NCBI GenBank assembly: GCA_019828545.1
Contig: JACVRA010000044.1
Coordinates: 310,001 to 374,000, forward strand
DNA from: Paracamarosporium sp. OC-R06-R3
Taxonomy: Eukaryota; Ascomycota; Dothideomycetes; Pleosporales; Didymosphaeriaceae
Reading direction: 5' to 3'
Length of the DNA stretch: 64,000 nt
Both the position numbers and the translations under genes were made by a program. Each line of letters starts with the position of its first letter. Within the stretch, counting starts at the first letter, position 1. The notes under the pieces are model-generated. The model had not been told where the DNA came from, made no database searches, and saw nothing but the letters and a program-made list of their open reading frames with translations. This document shows, one piece after another, positions 32,714-42,813 of this stretch.

Positions 32714-33728
32714 CTACTTGTGAAGCAGGGAGCCACTGTCGCTGTGTACACTCTCGAGTGCTGCCCAAAATATGATCTCCTCGATAGCCTGGCCTCGACC
32801 TTCATTAATGACGGCGTCTTGTAAATGCCTACATATATCAGCCGTTTGAATGAGGCCTTGCTTGACCAGTGGGTGGCAATGGACCAGATTCCATGGTTGG
32901 GTAGCGGACGTATGAGCGGACGTATCGTAGTTCATCGTCGTGTAGCTTGACTGATCGCCGTCAGAGCTACTTACTGTACTCCCATTTGATGATGATACGG
33001 CATCGGGTTTGATGTAGTTCTGCTTATCGGCGGATTGGGTGGGCGCAGACGTGTAGCAAGTTGAGATGAGCCATGGCGATCTGGGTGATTGTGCCGAAGT
33101 GGCTCGCAAGATCTCGTTCTGGATGTACACACTCTTCAAAGCAAGCTGTAAACACTTGTTGTCTAATCTCAGCGCAATACTACTCGACTCGAGTGCAGCG
33201 ATTTTAGCCTCAAGGTCATGCACGTGTCGCTCTTTGCGTTCGCGGAAGGCTCGCTGACTGTGGAGTGGAGAATCAGCTTCAAAGCATCCTCGAAGAACGA
33301 AGCAGTCTGGGAAGAACGAACGCTGCTCGATTCTGTAGCCTGCGCCGGCTTTCTGTCTCCTTTGAATCTGCTTTCTTTTTCTTCCTACTATTCCCAGTAC
33401 CGTTCGTCTGACAACTCTGAGGCTCGTATTCAGTCTTATGGACTGTTTTGTGACACACTCCTTCTGCCGTGGGATCAGATGCTTCGCATTCCGTCCACAA
33501 GATATTTGTATCTGGGAAGATATCTGATGCTTTTCGGAGAAGATTATTGTGCGAACACCACTGCTCAAAAGATCATGAGCCCAATGAAATGCAGACTAAG
33601 AATTTTGTCATGTTTATCTAACTTACTGAATCGAACGGTTTGTCCTCGTACACGCTATGGGCAGATCCCTCAGGTGCTATGCTTGGGAAGTTGGACGGCA
33701 CCGACAGGTAGGAGTACAAGTTACTCAT
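32714..33728 (-). CDS. Yap/AP-1-like bZIP transcription factor
   Basis: The last exon is 32714-33257. It is joined to an exon ending at 33322 through a 64-bp intron (donor GTTCGT, acceptor CCACAG). The join rebuilds the basic region RRRLQNRAAQRAFRERKERH, with the Yap-type NxxAQxxFR signature, and then a leucine-zipper helix (DLEAKIAALESSSIALRL). The first exon probably starts at ATG 33728 (MSNLYSYLSVPSNF). Its donor is either GTAAGT or the phase-fitting GTTAGA a few bases on, and the acceptor near 33515-33535 is unsure. A Ser-rich linker and a helical C-terminus follow the zipper. Fungal Yap-type factors often control oxidative-stress genes, and the catalase and GMC oxidoreductase are its neighbours. 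That link is inference. Confidence 0.82.
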
Positions 33729-34212
33729 AACATCCAAAATTTTTTGTTGCATTCGATGGGGCTGTTAGTCAAAAGACCTCAAATGGGCTGCGTTTGCTGC
33801 GAGTCTTATTGTAAGTCATGTCAAGGTAACTATTCCTCAGATAAGTGCGGGCTAGAAGATGAACGATTAGTGCCGCGATCTGCATCCGCCCTAGTCCCGT
33901 GGCACCCAGTATTCCTGCACCATCTATTACCCCTAGCTTGAAATAAGATACTGGAAGTTAAATCGAGGCTTGAAATAGTTAGCCACAGCATCATTCTGCG
34001 CCTTTCCCCTGTTTGCTATGCCATTAGATCGATTTGGCAGCGTTGGAACTATCTAAGATAGGGCTTGGCTGAAAACATTCTGTACCTACAGTTGTCAAGG
34101 TAACGCATGCTCTGCTGCGTGCATGCAGCTTACAGATTGCTTGAAAAACCGAGAATCTTTATGAGGGAGTAGGTGCCCAGAAGAACTTCTACTGTAGCCG
34201 ACTTTTGCGTAG

Positions 34213-34228
34213 AAGAAGACGTCTTCTT
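34213..34228. promoter_or_regulatory. Perfect 16-bp palindrome with GACGTC centre
   Basis: AAGAAGACGTCTTCTT is its own reverse complement. The ACGT core with flanking symmetry is the general form of a bZIP dimer site. It lies 485 bp upstream of the bZIP start and about 960 bp upstream of the GMC gene. Binding is not shown. Confidence 0.5.
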
Positions 34229-34880
34229 AGGCGATTGCACTCGTCTCACATGTTCATCGAAACGTTATCGGCTCTGAATTTGGTCCGAAGCATTCTGCGC
34301 GCTCTGTATTGAGGAAATACTACTGATGCAAGTTCTGGGCGAATAGGCATTGCAAAACGGACAGCATTTGTCCCTATTGTTCAGTTCGTGAGATGCAGGA
34401 AAGCCGTACGACTCTTGCGTCACAGATCTCAAGGATAATCGGATACTGCCCGATTACTGGGTGTCATATAGTTCTAGATGGGCCAGCGGCACTGGATGAT
34501 GATGTTCCGTGCTAAGGGACGGTGAGCGTTAATTGAGAGAGCAAACGCGATCGACGATTTAATCGCTCGCACCATACCTAGATAGTTCTGCTTCTTGTTG
34601 ACGAAGGACGATGGCCTCAACGAGGGATGAAACTATGCAAAATCAGGTCAGCTATCATTTGCATAGCGTCGCGTCAGGAGCTAGTAGATCACATCAGGCC
34701 ACTGCGGTACGCTGCATGGGATCGGACCTCCCGGTACATACCGTGGCCAATGAAGCCATGCCTTTCACTGGCGACAGCCACATGGATTCAGAATTCTAAC
34801 AAAAAAGTCAATTGATGAAAGAAAACATCTGAGAAGCTACCTGCGACTACCGCTTAGCGAGCGGCCATTAGTCCACTATT

Positions 34881-34910
34881 TCGCGCGAACGTCGCGCGAG
34901 GCCGCGCGAA
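34881..34910. repeat. Tandem TCGCGCGA-type units (spacer 2)
   Basis: TCGCGCGAAC, GTCGCGCGAG and GCCGCGCGAA lie in tandem about 280 bp upstream of the GMC start. Two of them hold the exact TCGCGCGA core found in the other two spacers of the block. Confidence 0.8.
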
Positions 34911-35097
34911 GCTCCTCGACAAGGCTGAACCCGGTAGTTCAGCAGTGTAAGTTACGGGGAATTATGTCTGCATGATGCAGGACAATAGCATCTAACCATC
35001 TCACTCATGCTGAGTAATGATTATGAGTTGCCAACGATCGTTGTCGCCTGATATCCTGATCTCACCAAAAAAAAGATTAGTTAGAAAACAAGAGACA

Positions 35098-35107
35098 TAT
35101 ATAATAA
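35098..35107 (+). promoter_or_regulatory. TATA-like box of GMC gene
   Basis: TATATAATAA lies 78 bp upstream of the ATG at 35185, a good distance for a fungal core promoter. Confidence 0.55.
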
Positions 35108-35184
35108 TCCTGTCGAGTGGTTCGTTCTACACAAGCACTTCCAAACCACTACACTACTGAGTTTGTGTTCCAAGAATACTCAAC

Positions 35185-36939
35185 ATGACTACCCCAGTTG
35201 TACCAAACAATGCTCGGTTTGACTTCATTGTAATGGGGGGAGGTACGGCTGGCAATACCGTCGCCGGCCGCCTTGCGGAGAACCCGAATGTTCGAGTCCT
35301 AGTCCTAGAGGCAGGTGTTGCCGATGCCAAGGATAATGAGGAAATTCGAACTCCAGCAGAAGCCATGAACCTCCGGAACAGCAAGTACGACTGGGCTTTC
35401 AAGACAACCATGGTGAAGCGGGATGACTACGAGCGTGTCGAGAAACCGAACACCCGCGGAAAGGTCCTTGGGGGTAGCTCTTCCTTGAACTACTTCACCT
35501 GGGCGCCGGGATCCAAAGCAACCTTCGACATGTGGGAGGAGTTTGGTGGAAAGGAGTGGACATGGGATCCTCTTGTCCACTATCTTCGGAAGGCTGTCAC
35601 CTACTATGATGATGAGAATGCTTACGACCCCAAATTGAAGAAAATAGGTGGAGGAGGCCCTATCCCAATTGCACATTCCGAGCTCATTCCGGAGATGAAA
35701 CCTTTCCGTGACCTCCTCACCAAAGCATGGAAATCGACTGGGCAGCCGATCACGGAGGATATATTTGACGGCCAAATGCTTGGCTTGACGCACAGTGTCA
35801 ATACAATCTACCGTGGTCGTCGCTCTGGTAGTTTTTTGGCTATCGCAGACAAGCCGAACGTCACCGTTCTCGCAGAAGTTCATTCCAAGGAGCTCATCAT
35901 TAACAAGGCATCTCGGGCCTGCGAAGGAGTTATTGTCATTACACCTACAGGAGAGGAACTGAGTTTCTTCGCTACACGCGAGGTCATAATCTCAGAAGGT
36001 GTCTTCGAGACACCGAAGCTGCTCATGCTGAGCGGCATCGGACCAAAAGCGGAGTTGGACAAGCACGGCATTCCGGTGATTGTCAATTCCCCATGGGTAG
36101 GCCAGAACCTTTTAGACCACCCTGGCGTGCCATTCGTCCTTCGTGTGAAGGACGAATATGGTATGGACGACTATGTACTTCGGAAAGGTACTGCCAAGCA
36201 TGACCAGGCCTTGAAGGCGTACAGCAATGGCCATGGAGGTCCCATGGGATCCGGATTCCTTGAGATGGTTGGATTCCCTCGAATTGATAAGTACCTGGAG
36301 AAGTCTCCGGAATACAGAGCCGCAAAAGCTTCCAATGATGGTCGCGACCCTTTCTGCCCCTACGGGCAACCTCACTTCGAATTGGATTTCGTATGTTTGT
36401 TCGGAAGCGCTTTCCAATGGCATTACCCTACCCCGCCCAAGGGCAGTTACATCACTGTCATGGTCGACCTGGTCCGCCCTGTTTCTGCCCCAGGTGAGGT
36501 TACCTTAAACAGCACCGACCCTCTCCAGCAAGCAAATATCAACTTGAATTACTTTAACAACGACCTTGACGTCATCGCTATCAGGGAAGGTATCCGGTAT
36601 GCCTATGACATACTCAAGAATGGAGACGGATTCAAAGATGTTGTTCTCGATGAGTATCCTTGGGAAATGCCGTTACATGACGACGAGTTGATGAAGCGTA
36701 CTGTGCTGGATCGCTCTCAAACATCATTCCACCCTTGCGGAACTGCTCGCTTATCGAACAACATTGAACAGGGTGCCGTGGACCCCTCACTCAAGGTCCA
36801 TGGCATCAAGAACTTGCGCGTTATTGATGCATCGTGCATTCCCGTGATCCCCGATTGCCGAATTCAGAATTCTGTTTACATGGTCGCTGAGAAAGGTGCC
36901 GATATGATCAAGCAGGATCATCAGGATGTCTATGGCTAG
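35185..36939 (+). CDS. GMC-family FAD oxidoreductase
   Basis: This intronless gene encodes 584 residues. The N-terminal FAD-binding Rossmann motif is FIVMGGGTAGNTVAGRL, followed by the Glu of LVLEAG. The GMC signature region is GKVLGGSSSLNYFTWAPGS, and a second signature is EGVFETPKLLMLSGIGP. The C-terminal active-site pair is His516 in SFHPCGTA and Asn562 in RIQNSVYM. Length and motifs are complete. There is no signal peptide, so it is probably intracellular. Members oxidise alcohols or sugars, either as O2-using oxidases that release H2O2 or as dehydrogenases, and sequence alone does not decide which. A catalase nearby would suit an oxidase. The gene lacks introns while its neighbours have several. 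Confidence 0.93.
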   Translation: MTTPVVPNNARFDFIVMGGGTAGNTVAGRLAENPNVRVLVLEAGVADAKDNEEIRTPAEAMNLRNSKYDWAFKTTMVKRDDYERVEKPNTRGKVLGGSSSLNYFTWAPGSKATFDMWEEFGGKEWTWDPLVHYLRKAVTYYDDENAYDPKLKKIGGGGPIPIAHSELIPEMKPFRDLLTKAWKSTGQPITEDIFDGQMLGLTHSVNTIYRGRRSGSFLAIADKPNVTVLAEVHSKELIINKASRACEGVIVITPTGEELSFFATREVIISEGVFETPKLLMLSGIGPKAELDKHGIPVIVNSPWVGQNLLDHPGVPFVLRVKDEYGMDDYVLRKGTAKHDQALKAYSNGHGGPMGSGFLEMVGFPRIDKYLEKSPEYRAAKASNDGRDPFCPYGQPHFELDFVCLFGSAFQWHYPTPPKGSYITVMVDLVRPVSAPGEVTLNSTDPLQQANINLNYFNNDLDVIAIREGIRYAYDILKNGDGFKDVVLDEYPWEMPLHDDELMKRTVLDRSQTSFHPCGTARLSNNIEQGAVDPSLKVHGIKNLRVIDASCIPVIPDCRIQNSVYMVAEKGADMIKQDHQDVYG

Positions 36940-37496
36940 GCGGGCAACGAGAAAAGCAAAGCATCGATTGATTAAGACGTGGGAGCGTGATTGGTGGAGT
37001 GTAATTAACAAAAGAAGATCTCGCAATGTCATCTCGTGTATTATGCGTGACCCAACTGTCCAAAGCCTTAGCGGTCACCAACGGATGTGCGTGAAATTCA
37101 TCAGCGCAAGTCTGCGAAACGTAGGGGTGCTAGATATCGAAGATGCGTACCGAGAGGGTTCTATGTGGGTCTGCGCGCGCGAGTAGGCCTGGCGCTACAT
37201 TCGCGTAGGATGCCGGAGGTCTAGCTGGTAACGTCAGACAAAGAGAGGTCAGACTTGGCGTCCCTAATCGAAGTTCGCTCAAGTAGGCTGACGTAATTAG
37301 CCTCGCGCGAGCTCGTGCGGGACCATGACATCGGGAGCTTAGTGAACACGTGAGCGGACAGTTGTTCCGGTAGCAAGAGAAAGCTGCACACGCTGCATGC
37401 CTTGTTTTGAGCGCTGGTCTTCGCTCCGCCAAAATTCTGAAAACCTACTCATATTGACAAGATTACACCGCACCAACCGGTGTTGACTTCGCAGTA
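36940..37496. other. GMC-regulator spacer
   Basis: No gene is supported. It contains a further TCGCGCGA copy at 37303-37310 and a CGCGCGCGAG stretch near 37180. Confidence 0.5.
37301..37320. repeat. TCGCGCGA unit (spacer 3)
   Basis: CCTCGCGCGAGCTCGTGCGG carries the same palindromic core as the clusters at 31.7 and 34.9 kb, about 180 bp upstream of the Zn2Cys6 regulator start. Confidence 0.75.
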
Positions 37497-39997
37497 ATGA
37501 AGCGTCTTCGGCCCATTCGGAGCTGTATGACATGTCGGCAAAAACGGTTGCGCTGTGACCAGGCAAGGCAGAGCTTGTAAAATCTCACATGGCCAGTATT
37601 GACTAATGGGCCCTGGCAGATGCATCCGTCATGCACTCGCTGTTCGTCTGCAAATATACAGTGCAACTATGACCGCGGGTCAATACACAGGCCAGCAGGT
37701 CACGTAACATCGCTTCCTCAGAGCTCAGAGAATCCCATCCAACCGCAAAGTCAAGGCAATCCAAGCGCCCATGTTCCAATTGAACATACCCCGCACAATC
37801 TGGGTATGATTCCTCCAGCATCACAGGGAATAATCGCTTACGCTAGATTGCCTCAAGGTGTCGTTGATAAGGAACGAGGTCAAGCATTTGTCGAGAACGG
37901 TGGCCGTTCCTATTACGTCGGCCCTACCTTTTGGGGGAATGCTGTTCCATCAGAGGTATGACCACACAGCCCAATCGGGGTCTTTGCACAATTCTCAACA
38001 TTAACTGTCCCTAGGACTTTCTCAAAGATCACCATATCGTAGGGTTTCCTCTACGACGTGCGACCAATCCTTTTCCAAGATATTATATACCGTACGATGA
38101 CGTTCTACGTTGGCAAAGCCAGCAGCAGGAGTCTGGACGACCTACCGAGTCGCGCATGCCAAAGCTTGATCCTGTTCAATGCAAACTCTGCGGTCAGAAC
38201 TACAAGTTGGGGTGCATTATCTCTTTATTACCGTCGAAAGAGATATGCGAACGCTTATGCGACCTGTTCTTCTCGGTAGTGTTCCCCATGTTACCAATAC
38301 TACATCCAGGCAGCTTCGCAGATGATTTCCGCATTTTCTGGGAGGAGCAACACGGATCCGTAGGGCATGATGATGAGCCTGCTCCTCTCATCCGCCAAAA
38401 GCCAGGATTTGTTTGTCTCCTTTCCGCTATTCTCCACGCCGCTTTGAAATGCTCACCGAAGCCACGGTTACAAAATGCACTCGTTTCTTCTCCGGAGCTG
38501 ACTGCGAGCGACTTCTACGTACTTGCTGTTGTTTCCATGAATTTATGCGGGTTTCCTCGTCGCCCAAGCCACTATTCGCTTGCAGCCTATATACTCTCAC
38601 AGAATCCGTTTGTGATGGAAGAGGATTTCCCGGACTTTCCGGACTTCATTAATACAGCCTTCAGGGTCAGCCTAGGTATGGGCTTGCACCGACAGGTACC
38701 TTCCAAACGGATCAGCAATCATGAACGGGAAGTTCGACGACGTTTGTGGTGGTATATTCTTCATTTGGATATCATGTCTTCTTCCTCTTCTGGGCTCTCA
38801 CCCCTGTTCGTTGATAGCAGAATGGCCAACGTTGAGATGATGTCGCAATTCGACCAGCTCGGAGTCGATGAATCAATGATTGGACACATGAGTAAGTAAT
38901 GAATTCTAGAGATGTATCTAGAAGCTGACATTGGCTTAGGGGTGATTGATGCTCGCTATCTCGTTGCCACGAAGCGATACATGGTCAGCAACGAGATCCG
39001 GCATATCCTGCGACTACATTTTGAAGATGCTTTACAATCAGTTGAGGAAGTGAATGAAAGTGCCGAAAGATTACACGCCTTATCGCAGCAAGTAGGTGAG
39101 ACGGTCCAATTACTCATCGCTCAACCGAAAGGGTCGAATCCCAGTCATCCGACAACATCCATTGCATCGCCTAACGGTACAAGTCGCACAGAAGCAACCC
39201 CATTCGACCATGTATGGGGACTCGGAACAGGTGATCAAAGGGTACTCGAATTCTGTGCATGGTCAGCTATACTACTCCATCTTATGGTCCATAAAGCATT
39301 TTGTGTGCTATACCATCCACTCTTCAGGGACCTTGATATGGTGTCGAACCCACAAATACGAACAAGGTTCGTAGCATACTATGTTATCCTCTACTATGTC
39401 GGGCCTAATTCTCTACTTAGCGCAGTTAAACATGCTCAGGCCTTCCTGCAGCTCTTTATTCGACTCTGCAATGACCCTACATCGGAACCTTTCCATTGGA
39501 TCTATCCTGGTATATACCAGCCCCTTCAAGCGGTGTCCCTACTGATTGCCGATCTTCTCAAATTGCCACATAGCGCCGAGGCTTTAACGTCGCGAGGTCT
39601 TATTGATGCGGTCTTTGACCAGTATCAGATGGATGGAGGAGTAGTAAGCGTTGCTTCCCCGCCATCACGACAGCTTTCTAGAACAGGTCGTGACGCATGG
39701 AAACTGCTTGCAGCAGCACGCAGGAAAGCACTGACCATGGTTTCTGAGGATCATCATATCTTGCTGCCATCTCGCTGCTCTTACCTGAATGTGTGTATAT
39801 GTGGGGAACGATTCGCTGAGAGCCAGCAACCTGGAAATTATGATTGCAGTGAGGTACCAGAAATTCAGGTCTCCTCTACAGAGATTTCATTCCCAGAGGA
39901 TCTCCAAAATATTGATCCTCAACCATTGGTCGATATAGACTTTGATTGGCACGAGTGGGATGCCACTGTGGGTGACATGATAGGCTTTGTATCATAG
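37497..39997 (+). CDS. Zn2Cys6 transcription factor with fungal_trans domain
   Basis: The four exons are 37497-37562, 37620-37955, 38015-38891 and 38940-39997. All phases agree and the product is 778 residues. Splicing rebuilds the zinc cluster with Cys at 10, 13, 20, 27, 30 and 37. Intron 1 separates the third and fourth Cys and has a GC donor (CAG/GCAAGG). Intron 3 has a textbook CTGAC branch site. The middle domain shows fungal_trans motifs: FPMLPILHPGSF, then GMGLHRQVPS and EVRRRLWWYILHLDIMSS. The C-terminus is acidic (DIDFDWHEWDAT), suiting an activation region. It probably regulates neighbouring genes, but the targets are inferred from position only. Confidence 0.93.
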
Positions 39998-40268
39998 TAC
40001 TATGTTATTGTGGGAAAAAATCCAATTTGCTAACTCTTTGGCCACTTTATGGTGATTCAGAAGACAATGTGCGCGCCGCACCATAATTCAAAACGCCCAC
40101 GTCACCAAGATCCCCGCAACTCTTTTTAAGAGTAGTGAAGATAGGCGGCTGCAGGAGCTATCCTGACAGGCTATTGTTGCATATCGCGCATCTAGACTCT
40201 ATGAGGTTTGCTTTGAGGTTAATCACGCTGCACAATCGGCGGTCTGAACCCTTACAGTCACAAATTCT
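39998..40268. other. Spacer, no gene seen
   Basis: AT-rich start, then mixed sequence that merges into the decayed polyketide synthase region. I could not place its edge. Confidence 0.4.
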
Positions 40269-41150
40269 GTGGGAGGTGCCATATCTCAAAGGCAGTCACG
40301 CTTCTTGGCTCTTGTCTCATCCCTTGAGCCTGTAATTCATATACCCACAATGGCTGCTATTCCCATAATTGCTTCTGGCCTGGCTGTAGGCAATCTTCTT
40401 ACTTCTGCTGCTCGTCTTGTCTCTATAGTCATAGCTGACCCAGTTATCAGGCTAATGGCAGCCAAGCAAGAAATCAAGTAAGGGTGTTCATGCCGCCTTA
40501 TCTGGGGAATCTATGCAGAGATTAATTCCTGGCTATTGGACTAAGCTTAAGGTACATATGACCCGATCTGAAATCGCCACAACCTTTCCTTCTACCACCC
40601 TTGCGCTGTTGAATTTGCAATCGATGGCTTGAAGAACGTAGCAGTCATTCTCAATAATCTTCACTCACTGCAGCAAGGAGGCCGCTTGTACACTTTACTC
40701 TTCTATTGGATGGCAAAACCATCCCCTAGTCTGTCTCTCATCTTCACCCGCTCCCCTGTAACGTGCCCGAACACAGCTAATAACACTTGTTTTCCTGAGA
40801 TCATCGCAATCGACGACCTCATCTTCGGGCACAGTCCTACCAACCCAGTGGCTGTCATTGATTGCAGCCTTTCGAAAAATCACTCCCTCCATGTGAGCCA
40901 TCTTGACTCGGCGCCATTCTTCCCAAGCGTGAAGATATATTGGTTATATGGTCTCTCGGGTGCTCTAGGTGTCTCACTGGCTGACTGGATCAAATTCCAC
41001 AAGAGAAACGGAATCAACGTTGTTACCATACCCTACGACGTGAATGACGAGACAGCACTTCAGGCCGCACACAAGCATATGACTAAGACACTTCCTCCCA
41101 TCGCTAGTGTACTGAATGTCACTCGGCGCCAATGTGCTGTGAAGACGTAG
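40269..41150 (+). pseudogene. Decayed polyketide synthase fragment (ketoreductase region)
   Basis: The frame 40629-41150 reads AVIDCSLSKNHSLHVSHLDS, then IYWLYGLSGALGVSLADWI, then TLPPIASVLN. This order matches the start of the ketoreductase domain of fungal reducing polyketide synthases or PKS-NRPS hybrids: linker, then YWL-GL-GALG nucleotide-binding loop, then the TLPPI-GVLN helix. The stretch between loop and helix is shortened and the catalytic Ser/Tyr region is missing. An in-frame stop sits just upstream, at about 40630. A second piece at 40269-40481 may be an upstream part of the same relic. There are no acyltransferase, ketosynthase or carrier domains. I read it as a dead remnant of a much larger gene. 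Confidence 0.65.
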
Positions 41151-41453
41151 GATTCACTTTCTTCAAGCAGATCTTCTTATGGGGCTTCCAATCCGCCTTC
41201 TAGGAGCAGTAGCATACGCTTCTATATTTCGCCTAAGATGATCATCTCGAATTTGACACATGAGTATCACATCGCCATCCGGATCCATAGCCATCGGATT
41301 TCCGGCATTAGTTTGGAGGCTTTCCACGTCCTTTTTGTCCTGTTGGCCTTAGCGATTACACTGCAGCAACGATTGAGCGTAGTAGGAGCATGTACTTCAT
41401 TTATATTTACCAAAAGAAACTACGACAGAGAAGGCAGAACAAAGGCTAACGTA

Positions 41454-41816
41454 GCTGCTACCTGCCATAATGACAACGAAGAAGGAGCAAGAGAAAGCTA
41501 CCAGCATAACTCGCATAGGAAGCGCGCGTTCGATTTCCTGAATTTATGTGTCGTATCCCCAACCTCCTTGAATGCCGCGCCCGAGGTTGTTTCCATTAGA
41601 TAGAGCACGAGCGACTTGGAAGCCCTGCGTGAGTAGATTTACAGTTGAATCCACTCCTTGATGACCGGTCCGAATTGTTCCCGGCATAGGTGGATCCTCT
41701 GGCCTCGCGATGACGCCAGCCAGAACTTCTTCGCTCGCCTCACATTGGAAGCGATCCAAGACGAGGCGCCTGATACCTACGTGCCATTTCTCAAACCACT
41801 GCTCTTCGCTGATCGT
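41454..41816. repeat. Right copy of 360-bp direct repeat
   Basis: This 363-bp segment covers the 3' end and about 90 bp of 3' flank of the membrane-protein gene. It is the apparent parent of the copy at 28240-28599. Differences cluster in the 3'-flank half, and the coding half is identical. Confidence 0.9.
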
Positions 41817-42813
41817 GGTGTAGTGTTTGTTGCCCTGGCCATCAGTGCTTGACCAAGGCCACTCTGCACGGACTACTGCGTAGCGCTTCGTGGCAAAGAA
41901 GAGCGCAGGCCATGTAAAAATCCAGAGGAAAGTCAGGTAGAATACCCAACGAATCCACATCGTTAAACGCCATTTATTAACGAGGTTGGACGTGTAGATG
42001 TCAATGTTCTTGTTCTCCACCGGGAATGTCACGCTGATGTGGCCACGGTAGTTGGTGCTACGAATTAAGCCTTCAAGGCGGTTCTTGAGATAGTCTTCGT
42101 CGAAGCCAGTCACCTATACAGTAGAACAGAGTTAGTACAGCCAAACGAGATCGTTTAGGATTACGTACAACGCGGCGCAGGCGGAAGATTCTTAGCATCC
42201 TGGGGGATGCGCAGTAACGATGACACCACTCATTGAGTTCAGGCCTCGAATCGCCGACTTCAATATCCTGCTTGTGTCCAGGCGCGCGACACTTCATAAT
42301 GCTTCCCCGATACGTCTTCTCGCTATTCTCGACCGTTCTGAGAGTCATTTTTGACGGTCGCAAATAGTGCTGGAGGTCTATGACAATCCTAAAATCGGTG
42401 ACATCTTTTGTCTCCTTCTTGTCGCCCCGCTTGACCGTTTCCCTGTGCGTTCCCATAATATAGACCAATGGGTAAGGTGCCTCCGAAGCCAGCGCGCGCA
42501 CTTCTTCCTCAAGAGCCACTGGATCCGTGTCGTACCTTGCATTGCTCAGATTTTTCGTCTCTGGCACTTCCGGTTTCCCCCTTTTGAGCGAGACATAGCT
42601 CGAGTGGTCAGTCCGTCCCGATGTAGATGTGGTGTGGTGTATCACAGGTGCAGTGTCGGCGTTAGAGCGCGAACTCTGGCTCTCGGCGTATGACGGAGGT
42701 AAAGCTACATCCTCGGGCGCAGCATCATAGTTGTAATCTTCGGGAGTTGTGTGCAGCGACACGGCGTCAGGGTCATCGCGGTATGGCACAGGGGTCGGCT
42801 GCGGTTTACCCAT
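41544..42813 (-). CDS. Conserved fungal membrane-anchored protein, 404 residues
   Basis: Exon 1 is 42169-42813, from ATG (MGKPQPTPVPYRDD); the longer frame starts only at GTG. A 55-bp intron (GTACGT to GTATAG) leads in phase 0 to exon 2, 41544-42113. The N-terminal 110 residues are disordered with PPSYAES, a form recognised by WW or ubiquitin-ligase adaptor proteins. The middle is a folded, charged domain (VYIMGTHRETVKRGDKKE). Exon 2 has a hydrophobic segment WIRWVFYLTFLWIFTWPALF, long enough for one or two spans, and a hydrophilic C-terminus. I know similar proteins only as conserved fungal membrane proteins without a set role. Its last 360 bp are duplicated at 28.2 kb. Confidence 0.82.

Larger units (their letters stand above)
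33729..35184. other. Divergent spacer between bZIP and GMC genes
   Basis: About 1.45 kb holding the promoters of two outward-facing genes, a 16-bp perfect palindrome, a TCGCGCGA cluster and a TATA box, listed separately. No gene is supported. Confidence 0.5.

Noticed and set aside
35305..35883. 192-codon minus-strand frame inside the GMC gene
   Set aside because: Antisense of a complete, motif-rich oxidoreductase gene.
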